A stretch of 64,000 nt of DNA, from NCBI GenBank assembly GCA_045589695.1, contig JAZNPP010000046.1, forward strand, positions 5,337 to 69,336, in the 5' to 3' direction. Within the stretch, counting starts at the first letter, position 1. Each line of letters starts with the position of its first letter. This stretch comes from HGM04593 sp045589695. GTDB lineage: Bacteria > Bacteroidota > Bacteroidia > Bacteroidales > Bacteroidaceae. The notes under the pieces were generated by a model. The model did no database searches, was not told the DNA's origin, and worked only from the letters and a program-made list of their open reading frames with translations. A program made the position numbers and the translations under genes. Positions 36,839 to 45,623 of the stretch are shown here, piece after piece.

Positions 36839-37906
36839 TCATTCATTTTCATTACTTACTATACGCAACTGTTGGCGGATGCTCTCGGTATGTATAGCCT
36901 CGAAGACGCTCTTTACAGCTTCCGTGTCAAGATTCCCGCCTGCGCAATGCTTTGTATAACGTTCTATTGTTTCGTTATACCTGAAAGGCTGAAAAACAGT
37001 AAGTCCCATGTCACGTTTCAGGGCTCCTATTTCACGAGAGACAGCCATACGTCTCACAAGCAGCTCCATAAGCCGGTCATCTATTTCATCAATACGTTTT
37101 CGTAAAGAGTGAAACGCATGTCCGTCACCATTGACAGAGCGACGCACAAGCCTGCCAAGTATAACGGAAAGCTCGTCAGGAGTAACCTGCTGGCGGGTAT
37201 CGCTCAAAGCGCACACCGGGTTGCAATGCGTTTCAATCATAAGGCCGTCGAAATTGAGGTCCATAGCCTGTTGCGACAGCGATAGTACAAGTTCACGCTT
37301 GCCGCCGATATGACTCGGGTCGCATATCATCGGTATTGAGCCAAGACGACGGCGGAATTCTATAGGCAGCTGCCACTGAGGCGCATTGCGATAGAACTTT
37401 TCGGCATATGACGAGAAACCACGATGAATAGCGCCTAATCTTTTCACGCCGGCATTGTAAAGACGCTCCACAGCGCCTATCCACAAATCCACGTCGGGAT
37501 TGACAGGGTTTTTCACAAGCACGGGAATGTCTGTTCCACGCATCGCATCCGCTATTTCCTGCACGGCAAAAGGATTTGCCGTAGTACGTGCCCCTATCCA
37601 CAAAAGGTCGATGCCGGCAGCAAGAGCCTGTTCCACATGCATGGCTGTCGCCACTTCTGTAGCTACGGGCATCGCAAGCTCCTCCTTAACCCTCGCAAGC
37701 CATTGGAGAGCAGGCTTGCCTACGCCCTCAAAGCAGCCCGGACGGGTACGGGGCTTCCATACTCCTGCACGGAAGAGCGTCACGCCTTTGCCCGCCAACC
37801 GTGAAGCGACAGCCATTACCTGCTCTTCGCTCTCGGCACTGCATGGGCCGGCTATGAGCAACGGTTTGTCTGCATTATCAAAAATATCTATCTTCTCAAA
37901 TTCCAT
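36839..37906 (-). CDS. Bifunctional DAHP synthase / chorismate mutase
   Basis: A 355-aa fusion. Residues 1-255 form a type I-beta (KDO8PS-like) 3-deoxy-7-phosphoheptulonate synthase, with LLIAGPCSAES (16-26), VWKPRTRP and a conserved CDPSHIGG; residues about 265-345 form an AroQ-type chorismate mutase (LRKRIDEIDDRLMELLVRRM). It starts the shikimate pathway and also commits chorismate to prephenate. Domain order (synthase first) differs from the Bacillus AroA fusion but is usual in Bacteroidota. Its start overlaps tatD by 11 bases. Confidence 0.92.
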   Translation of the reverse strand: MEFEKIDIFDNADKPLLIAGPCSAESEEQVMAVASRLAGKGVTLFRAGVWKPRTRPGCFEGVGKPALQWLARVKEELAMPVATEVATAMHVEQALAAGIDLLWIGARTTANPFAVQEIADAMRGTDIPVLVKNPVNPDVDLWIGAVERLYNAGVKRLGAIHRGFSSYAEKFYRNAPQWQLPIEFRRRLGSIPMICDPSHIGGKRELVLSLSQQAMDLNFDGLMIETHCNPVCALSDTRQQVTPDELSVILGRLVRRSVNGDGHAFHSLRKRIDEIDDRLMELLVRRMAVSREIGALKRDMGLTVFQPFRYNETIERYTKHCAGGNLDTEAVKSVFEAIHTESIRQQLRIVSNENE

Positions 37907-38690
37907 TGTTCAATAGTTTTGGAAAAACCCTATGGGCATTTTCGGATGTCACCTTAGCAACATTCTCGACACTGCAGCCATAGAGCGAAGCCAAGAATGA
38001 CGCTATATACGGCACGTATGAACTCTCGTTACGTTTGCCGCGGAACGGCACGGGAGAGAGATACGGCGAGTCGGTCTCGAGCAAAACCCTTTCAAGAGGG
38101 ACATTCTTAAGTGCCTGCGGAAGCTGTGACTTCTTGTATGTAAGCACTCCTCCTACGCCAAGACAGAACCCGTCAAAAGAGAGAAGTCTCTTAGCTTCCT
38201 CTTCGTCACCCGAGAAGCAGTGAAATACGCCTGTCAGCCCTTTGTTTCTATGCGCATCCATTACCTCATAAAGTTCTTTGAAAGCATTGCGTGAATGTAT
38301 GGCAAGAGGCAGTCCTGTCTCGGTGGCCCATTCCACCTGAATATTGAAGGCGTCGAGTTGTTCACGCTTATTGGTATCGTCCCAATAGAGGTCGATGCCA
38401 ACCTCGCCGACCGCAATAAAACGGTTGTCGCTCTTCAACAGAGCATAAAGACGTTCAAGAGTATCTTTATAGTTCACGGGAAGTTCCGTAGGGTGCAATC
38501 CTATCATAGGAAAGCAAATGCCCTTATATGTCTCGCACATTGCAAGGAGCGGCACTAACGATTCCTCGGTTATCGCCGGCAGGCAGAGTTTTGTTACCCC
38601 GGCAGCTACGGCACGCTCTACAACAGAGGCTCTGTCGTCATCAAACTGAGGCTCAAAAAGATGGGTATGAGTATCGACAAACTCTGTCAT
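37896..38690 (-). CDS. tatD: TatD-family metal-dependent hydrolase
   Basis: A 264-aa TIM-barrel hydrolase. The family opening FVDTHTHLFEPQFDDD places metal-binding His8 and His10, with VGEVGIDLYWD, FHCFSGDEEEAKRLL and LLETDSPYLSP following. Relatives are 3'-5' DNA/RNA exonucleases or D-aminoacyl-tRNA-type hydrolases. It shares a TGATG overlap with the upstream unknown gene and an 11-base overlap with the DAHP synthase gene, so translation is probably coupled across the run. Confidence 0.9.
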   Translation of the reverse strand: MTEFVDTHTHLFEPQFDDDRASVVERAVAAGVTKLCLPAITEESLVPLLAMCETYKGICFPMIGLHPTELPVNYKDTLERLYALLKSDNRFIAVGEVGIDLYWDDTNKREQLDAFNIQVEWATETGLPLAIHSRNAFKELYEVMDAHRNKGLTGVFHCFSGDEEEAKRLLSFDGFCLGVGGVLTYKKSQLPQALKNVPLERVLLETDSPYLSPVPFRGKRNESSYVPYIASFLASLYGCSVENVAKVTSENAHRVFPKLLNNGI

Positions 38691-39400
38691 CAGCCGTTTT
38701 TCTTTTTCTTGCGGTCGGGCCGCTCATAATATATTACGCCGTATTCGGCACATCTCTTGACACGCTCTTCACCCTGCAGTTTAGAGAACGATTTTTCTAT
38801 TTCGGCCCAAGCCTCAAATATTATCTCGTCAGCCTCAAAACGCATGTCGGAAATATTACGCAAGGCGTCGTTCGTGCGTTTCTGCAGGTATTGCTGATTG
38901 TCGTACATCTCTTTGAAAATTTCAAAGACTACGGAGACACGTCCCATAGTAGGATTATATATCGGCACACCGCCTTCGCTTTGACGACGGCGTTCTCCTT
39001 CCATGACCTTTATACCCCATTCGAGGACCGATGATTCCGAAAAGAGATTAGGTATCGTGTCTTCGTTTTCGGGCAAGCCATAATAAGGGCGTTTGCTACG
39101 CGCTATTTCCCCGCGCATGATTGACATGCTCAACACCTGTATGAAATGAGAGACGTACATTCTTGCCTTTTTCAAAGCCGCCTCATACTCAAGATTGCCC
39201 TTCTTGGATGCCTGTTCATGGACACACCTGCGATATACTGATACCTCGCGGGAGAAACGCTCAAGAAAATCCTTGGCACGATGATACACATTATGTGACA
39301 GCACATTCGTAAAGATGCCGTTCACCACGCTATGGTCAACAGCGGCCTTCAGGGCTCTTATACGTGCCTGGTCGGTTTTGGGCAGACGGCGATAGGGCAT
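38690..39400 (-). CDS. Conserved protein of unknown function
   Basis: A 236-aa soluble, helix-rich basic protein without signal peptide; I do not recognise a named domain. It begins MPYRRLPKTDQARIRALKAA, has a central YYGLPENEDTIPNLFSE segment, and ends in a lysine run (KKKKNG). It lies 4 bases after a polyprenyl synthase gene and overlaps tatD. An RNA- or cell-cycle-related role is possible from its charge, but nothing in the sequence fixes it. Confidence 0.6.
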   Translation of the reverse strand: MPYRRLPKTDQARIRALKAAVDHSVVNGIFTNVLSHNVYHRAKDFLERFSREVSVYRRCVHEQASKKGNLEYEAALKKARMYVSHFIQVLSMSIMRGEIARSKRPYYGLPENEDTIPNLFSESSVLEWGIKVMEGERRRQSEGGVPIYNPTMGRVSVVFEIFKEMYDNQQYLQKRTNDALRNISDMRFEADEIIFEAWAEIEKSFSKLQGEERVKRCAEYGVIYYERPDRKKKKNG

Positions 39401-39404
39401 TCTC

Positions 39405-40379
39405 TTATAGTTTTCGGTTTAGAATAGTATTAGCGAATGCCTTAAGGCAGCGTTTTTTCTCTTCGGGGAGCGATATCCGTTCTATGTATCCGTCACACTC
39501 GGCAAAGAGTGACTCAATACGTTTTTCGCACACCTCTTTTACTCCAAGACTGTTATATACGCCTGTGAAATACGAGATTTTTTCCTGCGCATCGAATTCT
39601 TTCTTTGCCATCCACTCCTTCATTCCGGCAAGCTGCTCTTTAGAAGCCATATTAAGAGCGGTAATGAGAAGGAATGTCTTTTTGTTGCAGCAGATGTCGC
39701 CGCCTATTTTCTTGCCGAAAAGAGCCTCGTCGGCATAAACGTCAAGAAGGTCGTCCTGAAGCTGGAAAGCAAGACCCATTGTCTCGCCGTAAGCATAGAG
39801 ATTACCGAGGTCATCGTCTGACGCTCCGGCAAGCATGCCGCCGAGTTTCAACGATGCGGCGAGCAGTACTGACGTCTTCAGACGTATCATCTCGATATAC
39901 TCCTCTTCGGAAACGTTGTCGCGGGTCTCGAACTCGATATCGTACTGCTGTCCGTCACCTATCTGCTTTGCGGTTTCAGTAAACAAAGCAAGCATTGACG
40001 GGAGTTTATCTGAAGGCACGTGAGCTAAGAATTCGTATGCAAGTACAAGCATAGTATCGCCTGACAGTATAGCCGGAACGTCGCCCCATTTAGCGCATAC
40101 AGTAGGTTTGCCACGCCTTATGTCGGCACGGTCCATCACATCGTCATGGATAAGAGTGTAGTTATGGTACGTTTCCATAGCCACCGCCGGATAAAGAGCC
40201 TCTTCGACAGATTCCTTATACATATTATATGCCAACAGGAACAGTACAGGGCGTACACGTTTGCCGCTCTGCTCAAGGGTGTATCTTATCGGAGCGTACA
40301 ACTCTCTCGGCTCTCTCTCGAGTTCAAGATTGTCTATAAAGACGTTTACCTTATCTCTTAGTTCTTCCCAATTATACAT
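39405..40379 (-). CDS. Trans-polyprenyl diphosphate synthase
   Basis: A 324-aa isoprenoid chain elongase. Both aspartate-rich motifs are present: DDVMD at 79-83 (first) and DDLLD at 209-213 (second), with the SGKRVRP substrate-binding start near 38. Size and the residues before the first motif fit farnesyl/geranylgeranyl- to octaprenyl-type synthases; the product length, hence a role in menaquinone side chains or general isoprenoids, is not certain. First gene of a six-gene close-packed run ending with the FecCD permease. Confidence 0.85.
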   Translation of the reverse strand: MYNWEELRDKVNVFIDNLELEREPRELYAPIRYTLEQSGKRVRPVLFLLAYNMYKESVEEALYPAVAMETYHNYTLIHDDVMDRADIRRGKPTVCAKWGDVPAILSGDTMLVLAYEFLAHVPSDKLPSMLALFTETAKQIGDGQQYDIEFETRDNVSEEEYIEMIRLKTSVLLAASLKLGGMLAGASDDDLGNLYAYGETMGLAFQLQDDLLDVYADEALFGKKIGGDICCNKKTFLLITALNMASKEQLAGMKEWMAKKEFDAQEKISYFTGVYNSLGVKEVCEKRIESLFAECDGYIERISLPEEKKRCLKAFANTILNRKL

Positions 40380-40405
40380 AATTAATAATTATAGGTCAAA
40401 AAAAA

Positions 40406-40424
40406 GAGGCTGCGATGCAGCCTC
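40406..40424 (-). terminator. Terminator of the TonB-family gene
   Basis: An 8-bp GC-rich stem with a 3-base loop, followed on the minus strand by a run of eight T. It lies just after the tonB-like stop and before the polyprenyl synthase operon. Confidence 0.75.
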
Positions 40425-40442
40425 CTGTTTATGTTATCGTTC

Positions 40443-41192
40443 TTACTGCAGACGGAATACAACCGGCAATGTAAAGAACACGCGTACGGGCTTACCAGCC
40501 TGCTTACCGGGTGACCAGTTAGGCATACCGCTTACCACACGCACGGCCTCCTTGTCAAGATATATATCGCCAGAAGTCTTGAGAACCTCTACGCCCTGTA
40601 TTGAACCGTCGGCATTAACGACGAAACGGATGAACGCACGGCCCTGTGAGTTGTTGTCGCGAGAAATTCTCGGATAGCTGATATTATCCTGAAGATATTT
40701 CATCAACGCCTTCATACCGCCGGGGAATTCGGGCTGCTGCTCAACTACTTGGAATACAGTCTCCTCAACAGGCTCGTCTTCTACGACGATGTTCGTATTT
40801 TCGGCAATTTCGACAACCTCGCCCTGTTCTTCGATAGATACAAGGTCACTCTCCTCAATTTCCGCCTCGTCCTCAACGATTTCAAGAATATCGACGATTT
40901 TCTTTGCTTCCGGCGGCGGAGGAACAACCTTTTTCTCGGGAATTGTAAAAGGAACCAAAATATCAATAGGAATATCAAGAATAGCCTGCTGAGCCTTCTT
41001 TTCCTTCTTTTCCTTCGGTTCAAACGTTGTCCACTCAATTACCGCGAATGTCGTTGAGAAGACAATTACACAACCCATTAAAAGCCATAACATCCTGTGT
41101 TGTTCCAAGTTGGCTTTGGCGCTCTTCTTAACCTCAAGCTGAACCTTTGGTGCCGCACCATCATTAACCTGCTGTTTTTTCTCTGTACTCAT
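40443..41192 (-). CDS. TonB-family energy transducer
   Basis: A 249-aa protein: cytosolic start, one membrane segment (about 34-54), a Pro/Glu/Lys-rich periplasmic spacer (VVPPPPEAKK, then acidic repeats), and a C-terminal TonB domain from about 160 (EFPGGMKALMKYLQDNISYPRISRDNN, ending PVVFRLQ). It should couple proton motive force to TonB-dependent receptors such as the one at 47658. The open frame extends 24 codons upstream but the ATG at 41192 (MSTEKKQQV) gives a normal topology. No exbB/exbD is next to it. Confidence 0.88.
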   Translation of the reverse strand: MSTEKKQQVNDGAAPKVQLEVKKSAKANLEQHRMLWLLMGCVIVFSTTFAVIEWTTFEPKEKKEKKAQQAILDIPIDILVPFTIPEKKVVPPPPEAKKIVDILEIVEDEAEIEESDLVSIEEQGEVVEIAENTNIVVEDEPVEETVFQVVEQQPEFPGGMKALMKYLQDNISYPRISRDNNSQGRAFIRFVVNADGSIQGVEVLKTSGDIYLDKEAVRVVSGMPNWSPGKQAGKPVRVFFTLPVVFRLQ

Positions 41193-41456
41193 ATCGTAAT
41201 TTTGTATATTTTTTCTTTCGGACAAAAATAAACAATATTTTTCAATACACACGATTAAAAGCAATCTTTTTTTAATTTTAAAAAGATTTTCTTGTTTCGT
41301 GTAACATAAACGGGCCTTTTGCCCGTTATTTGTTATGATAACGGCAAGGCTGTTTCTTAAATTGGCGATACAATAGCGAAGAAATGAAAAAAATCGCTAT
41401 CTTCGCAAAGCGATCGACCGTTTGCCGTCCGCAAAACTAAAATAAATATTAAGAAC

Positions 41457-42434
41457 GTGAGATTAATAAATATATTTTTTTTCATTTTTCTGCTATTCCC
41501 TGCAGCAGCAGTTGCTCAGAGCGGAGATTACGCCTTTAATTTCCTGCGGCTACCCTACTCTTCGCACGCCGCAGCGCTCGGCGGAGACAACATTTCAGTA
41601 ATTGACGACGATATTTCGCTTGCCATGCACAACCCGGCCCTGTTGTCAAATGTAAGCGACAAAACATTGAATATCACTTATATGTCATACATGCTCGACT
41701 GTAATGTCGGCGGCGCGGCATACAGCATGCAGTTCGGCAAGAGGTCTTCGGCAGCCGTTTATGCCCGTTATGTCGATTACGGCAAATTCGACGGATACAC
41801 CGACGACAACATTTTCACCGGCACGTTTTCGGCAAGAGACATAGACCTGACATTTACATACAGCTATCTTCTCGGCGAACGTTGGAGCGGCGGCGTGTCG
41901 GGAAAGCTCATTTACTCAAATTACGAGAGCATGCATGCAGTAGGGCTTGGAGTTGATTTGGGCATCAACTACTTCAACGACGAAAAAGATTTATCGCTCT
42001 CTTTTGTATGCAAGAACCTCGGCGGTCAGGTAAAAGCCTTTGAAGAGAAGCATGAGATAATGCCAATGGACTTTCAGATAGGTATGACATACGGTTTCAA
42101 CCATGCCCCGATACGTCTTTCGGCACTTTTCTATAACCTGCATCGCTGGAGAGCCGATGACTTTTTCAATCCTGACGGCAGCAAAGACAATTTCGGAGAA
42201 CTTCTGTTGAAGCATTTTATAATAGGAGCGGACATTCTTATAGGGAAGAACTTTTACATGTCGCTTGGATACAACTACAGAACAAGCAGGGAAATGTCGG
42301 CAAGCGGCAACTTCTTTGACGGCTTCGGCATAGGCGCAGGAGTGAATGTCCAAAAGATAAAATTCTGCGCATCGTTCAGCAAGATGCACACTACCGCATA
42401 CTCATTATTGTTCAATCTTGCGTATTCACTTTGA
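41457..42434 (+). CDS. porQ: Type IX secretion system protein PorQ
   Basis: A 325-aa exported outer-membrane protein with signal peptide (1-20, AAVAQ) and the PorQ/PorV-like start FNFLRLPYSSHAAALGG, followed by DDISLAMHNPALLS. PorQ belongs to the machinery that exports and attaches cargo with C-terminal sorting domains. The start is GTG at 41457; no ATG lies before the signal peptide. Placement directly before cmk is characteristic for Bacteroidota. It matches the sorting-like tail on the sialidase at 7665. Confidence 0.82.
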   Translation: MRLINIFFFIFLLFPAAAVAQSGDYAFNFLRLPYSSHAAALGGDNISVIDDDISLAMHNPALLSNVSDKTLNITYMSYMLDCNVGGAAYSMQFGKRSSAAVYARYVDYGKFDGYTDDNIFTGTFSARDIDLTFTYSYLLGERWSGGVSGKLIYSNYESMHAVGLGVDLGINYFNDEKDLSLSFVCKNLGGQVKAFEEKHEIMPMDFQIGMTYGFNHAPIRLSALFYNLHRWRADDFFNPDGSKDNFGELLLKHFIIGADILIGKNFYMSLGYNYRTSREMSASGNFFDGFGIGAGVNVQKIKFCASFSKMHTTAYSLLFNLAYSL

Positions 42435-42487
42435 ATGTGTTGATTTTTTTGTTATCTTCACGAAAAATATTCCAGAACTGCAATAAG

Positions 42488-43180
42488 ATGAAAAAGATTA
42501 TAATAGCGATCGACGGCTTTTCGTCATGCGGTAAAAGCACTATGGCGAAAGCTCTCGCACGCAATATCGGCTATCTATATTTTGACAGCGGCGCAATGTA
42601 CCGTGCAGTAGCTCTCTATTGCATGCAGAACGGCATTATAGAAGGAGAAATGATAGATACAGACGCATTGCGTTCAAAAATAGACGAGATACGCATCACG
42701 TTCGAAGCCGACCCGGAGACAAAGAATTCTATAACATTCCTCAACGGCGTGAACGTGGAACGCGAGATACGTTCGCTTGAAGTATCCCGGCTTGTAAGCC
42801 AGGTTGCCGCACTCGATTTCGTACGAGAAGCGATGGTTGGGCAGCAACGCCGGATGGGAAAATCAAAAGGCATTGTAATGGACGGGCGCGACATAGGCAC
42901 TACCGTATTCCCCGACGCCGAAATGAAAGTTTTTGTTACGGCTTCGGCCGAAGTGCGTGCCAAACGCCGTTACGACGAACTGAAAGCAAGGGGCGACAAC
43001 GCCGACTACAACGACATTTTAGAAAATGTACTGCAGCGTGACCACATTGACCAGACAAGGGAAGTGAGCCCGCTGAAGAAAGCCGACGACGCTCTGTTGC
43101 TCGACAACAGCGGCCTCACCCGCGAAGAGCAGATGAATTGGCTTATTGAAGAGTTCAACAAAATTGCCGCAGAATGCTGA
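42488..43180 (+). CDS. cmk: Cytidylate kinase
   Basis: A 230-aa (d)CMP kinase. The P-loop GFSSCGKST lies at 10-18, YFDSGAMYRA follows near 31, and VMDGRDIGTTVFP carries the conserved Asp-Arg. The frame is open from 42431, but MKKIIIAIDG at 42488 is the natural start, leaving 53 bases after porQ. It overlaps ispH by 7 bases. Confidence 0.95.
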   Translation: MKKIIIAIDGFSSCGKSTMAKALARNIGYLYFDSGAMYRAVALYCMQNGIIEGEMIDTDALRSKIDEIRITFEADPETKNSITFLNGVNVEREIRSLEVSRLVSQVAALDFVREAMVGQQRRMGKSKGIVMDGRDIGTTVFPDAEMKVFVTASAEVRAKRRYDELKARGDNADYNDILENVLQRDHIDQTREVSPLKKADDALLLDNSGLTREEQMNWLIEEFNKIAAEC

Positions 43181-44046
43181 ACATAGAGATTGACGAACAT
43201 TCGGGCTTCTGCTTCGGAGTAACGACAGCCATAAGAAAAGCCGAGGAGGAACTGCAGAAAGGCGGCACCCTTTATTGTCTTGGCGACATTGTCCACAACA
43301 GCATTGAATGCGACCGCCTCAAAAGATTAGGGCTTGTTACTATCGACCACGCTACGTTCTCGCAGCTTCACAATGCGAAAGTACTGCTCAGAGCCCACGG
43401 AGAACCGCCCGAAACATACGAGACCGCACGTAAGAATAACCTTGAGCTGATTGACGCCACATGTCCTGTCGTGCTGAAACTGCAACAGCGGATAAAGAAG
43501 ATGTGGTTGGAGACAGAAAACGAGGAGCGTCAGATAATCATTCACGGACAAGCCGGACATGCCGAGGTATTAGGACTTGTGGGACAGACTCACGGAGAAG
43601 CCATAGTTATTGAGAACACCTCGCAGCTCGACAAGATTGACAAGGACAAAAACACATACATATATTCGCAGACCACAAAGTCGCTTGAAGGATACAAGGA
43701 GATTGTAGGAGCCATAAAGAAAAATATAAGCGGCGGAAAGGAGTGCAAATCGTTCAATACCGTATGCGGACAGGTGGCCAACAGAATGAACGGCATTGGC
43801 GAGTTCGCCAAGAGCCACCAACTGATATTCTTCGTTTGCGGAAAGAAAAGTTCAAACGGCAAGATACTTTTCAATGAGTGCAAAAGGGTGAACGGCAATG
43901 TCTGCCAGATTGAAGGACCCGAAGACATTGATTTCGCCTTGACCGAGAATGTAGAAAGCATTGGCATATGCGGAGCCACATCAACGCCTAAGTGGCTCAT
44001 GGAAAACTGCAGAAAAGCAATAATTAATTACCATAATAAGAAATGA
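43174..44046 (+). CDS. ispH: 4-hydroxy-3-methylbut-2-enyl diphosphate reductase
   Basis: A 290-aa iron-sulfur enzyme making IPP and DMAPP in the last step of the MEP pathway. Cysteine ligands are recognisable in SGFCFGV (C13), DATCPVV (near 96) and FNTVCGQVANRM (near 194), with the LRAHGEPP and STP motifs. Overlaps cmk and is followed by pfkA after 1 base, so the three are one unit. Supplies the prenyl synthase encoded at 39405. Confidence 0.95.
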   Translation: MLNIEIDEHSGFCFGVTTAIRKAEEELQKGGTLYCLGDIVHNSIECDRLKRLGLVTIDHATFSQLHNAKVLLRAHGEPPETYETARKNNLELIDATCPVVLKLQQRIKKMWLETENEERQIIIHGQAGHAEVLGLVGQTHGEAIVIENTSQLDKIDKDKNTYIYSQTTKSLEGYKEIVGAIKKNISGGKECKSFNTVCGQVANRMNGIGEFAKSHQLIFFVCGKKSSNGKILFNECKRVNGNVCQIEGPEDIDFALTENVESIGICGATSTPKWLMENCRKAIINYHNKK

Positions 44047-44047
44047 G

Positions 44048-45034
44048 ATGAAAAACAAAATCCGTTGTATAGGAATACTCACCTCAGGAGGTGACGCTCC
44101 TGGCATGAACGCAGCCATTCGTGCCGTCACACGCGCATGCATTTACCACGACATCAAGGTAAAAGCGATCTATCGTGGTTATAAAGGACTTATAACCGGT
44201 GAAATAAAGGAGTTCAAGACCGAAAATGTAAGTAACATCATCCAGCGTGGCGGCACGATCCTCAAGACCAGCCGTTGCGACGAATTCAAGACCGAAGAGG
44301 GACGCGCTAAAGCATTCGAGACATTAGAGAGAGAAGAAATTGACGCTCTTGTAGTAATCGGCGGCGACGGTACAATCACAGGCGCATACAACCTTGCCCG
44401 TGAACATGATATCCCATGCATCGCTTTGCCGGGAACAATCGACAACGACCTTTACGGCACCGACACCACCATCGGCTACGACACGGCACTGAACACAATC
44501 ATGGAGTGCGTCGATAAGATACGTGATACGGCATCGTCACACGAGCGCCTGTTCATAGTAGAGGTTATGGGCCGCGACGCAGGCTTCCTTGCTCTTAACG
44601 GAACAATAGCAACCGGCGCCGAAGCGTGCGTGCTTCCCGAAATCGACCCCGAGTTCGAAAGAATAAACCAATTCATAGCTAACGGACTACGCCGCACAAA
44701 GAGCAGCAGCATCGTGCTGTTCGCCGAAGGACGTGAAAAGGACTACAACATCATGGAGGTTGCCGAAGGCATGCGCCAGCGATTCCCCGAACTTGACGTG
44801 CGCGTATCAATCCTCGGCTACCTGCAGCGCGGCGGCAGCCCTACTGCCAACGACCGCATCCTTGCCAGCCGCTTGGGCGTAGCGGCAATAGACGCATTGC
44901 TCGAAGGACAGCGTAACGTGATGATAGGTTTAAGAAACAACGAGATTGTCTACATACCGTTCACAAAGGCAATCAAGGATGACAAGCCTATCGATAAAGA
45001 GACTGTACGCGCTCAAGAGATACTTGCATCATAA
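44048..45034 (+). CDS. pfkA: ATP-dependent 6-phosphofructokinase
   Basis: A 328-aa glycolytic kinase. LTSGGDAPGMNAAIRA (11-26), GGDGT (105-109) and PGTIDND (128-134) are present; Gly108 and Gly129 mark ATP use, in contrast to the Asp and Lys in the pfp at 17196. Standard bacterial length. Last gene of porQ-cmk-ispH-pfkA, with a strong hairpin terminator after it. Confidence 0.93.
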   Translation: MKNKIRCIGILTSGGDAPGMNAAIRAVTRACIYHDIKVKAIYRGYKGLITGEIKEFKTENVSNIIQRGGTILKTSRCDEFKTEEGRAKAFETLEREEIDALVVIGGDGTITGAYNLAREHDIPCIALPGTIDNDLYGTDTTIGYDTALNTIMECVDKIRDTASSHERLFIVEVMGRDAGFLALNGTIATGAEACVLPEIDPEFERINQFIANGLRRTKSSSIVLFAEGREKDYNIMEVAEGMRQRFPELDVRVSILGYLQRGGSPTANDRILASRLGVAAIDALLEGQRNVMIGLRNNEIVYIPFTKAIKDDKPIDKETVRAQEILAS

Positions 45035-45047
45035 CCGAGATATGGTT

Positions 45048-45096
45048 TATATACGAATGAAGGCAATCCATTTGGGATTGCCTTCATTCGTATATA
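45048..45096. terminator. Long bidirectional terminator overlapping the ygfA-like stop
   Basis: A perfect 22-bp stem (45048-45069 with 45075-45096) and 5-base loop. It follows pfkA and also contains the last four codons and stop of the convergent 5-formyl-THF cyclo-ligase gene. Confidence 0.85.
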
Positions 45097-45623
45097 AGAG
45101 AGTCCACCATCACATCATGCGGCTCAGCCGGCAGCACACCAAGTACCTGTTCGGCATAGCAGACGCCAATCTTATGCGCCCTGAAACCTTCCTGCGACAT
45201 ATATTTGTCGTAATATCCTTTTCCGCGCCCCATGCGTATTCCGTCCTTAGTAAAAGCCACTCCCGGCACTACAATAAGGTCTATATCCCGAGGCTTGACA
45301 GCCATGCCGCCTTGCGGCTCCATGATGCCGAACGAGCCACGTTCCATGCCGTCGCGCGCATAAGGGTAGAAGTTCATCACTTCACCCTCGACACGGGGAA
45401 GCACTACCGAACATATTTTAGACAGCCGTGCTATTAACGGCGAAATCATCGGCTCGTCGGGCAACGGCGAAAAGAGCGCGACCACTCTTGCTCCAGATAG
45501 AGAAACACGCTTGCCGACAGCAGAAGCTATACGTTCCGACGCACGCCGTTTGCGTTCAGCGGGAATATCAAGCACGGCGCTCCTTACCGTGCGACGAATC
45601 TGCCTCTTATCAAATTCCGCCAT
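45084..45623 (-). CDS. 5-formyltetrahydrofolate cyclo-ligase
   Basis: A 179-aa enzyme converting 5-formyl-THF to 5,10-methenyl-THF with ATP. The basic start FDKRQIRRTVRS, PLPDEPMISPL, and the signature GVAFTKDGIRMGRGKGYYDKYM (about 123-144) are clear. Its start overlaps the meaB stop by 14 bases. The final codons lie inside the terminator hairpin shared with pfkA. Confidence 0.93.
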   Translation of the reverse strand: MAEFDKRQIRRTVRSAVLDIPAERKRRASERIASAVGKRVSLSGARVVALFSPLPDEPMISPLIARLSKICSVVLPRVEGEVMNFYPYARDGMERGSFGIMEPQGGMAVKPRDIDLIVVPGVAFTKDGIRMGRGKGYYDKYMSQEGFRAHKIGVCYAEQVLGVLPAEPHDVMVDSLIYE

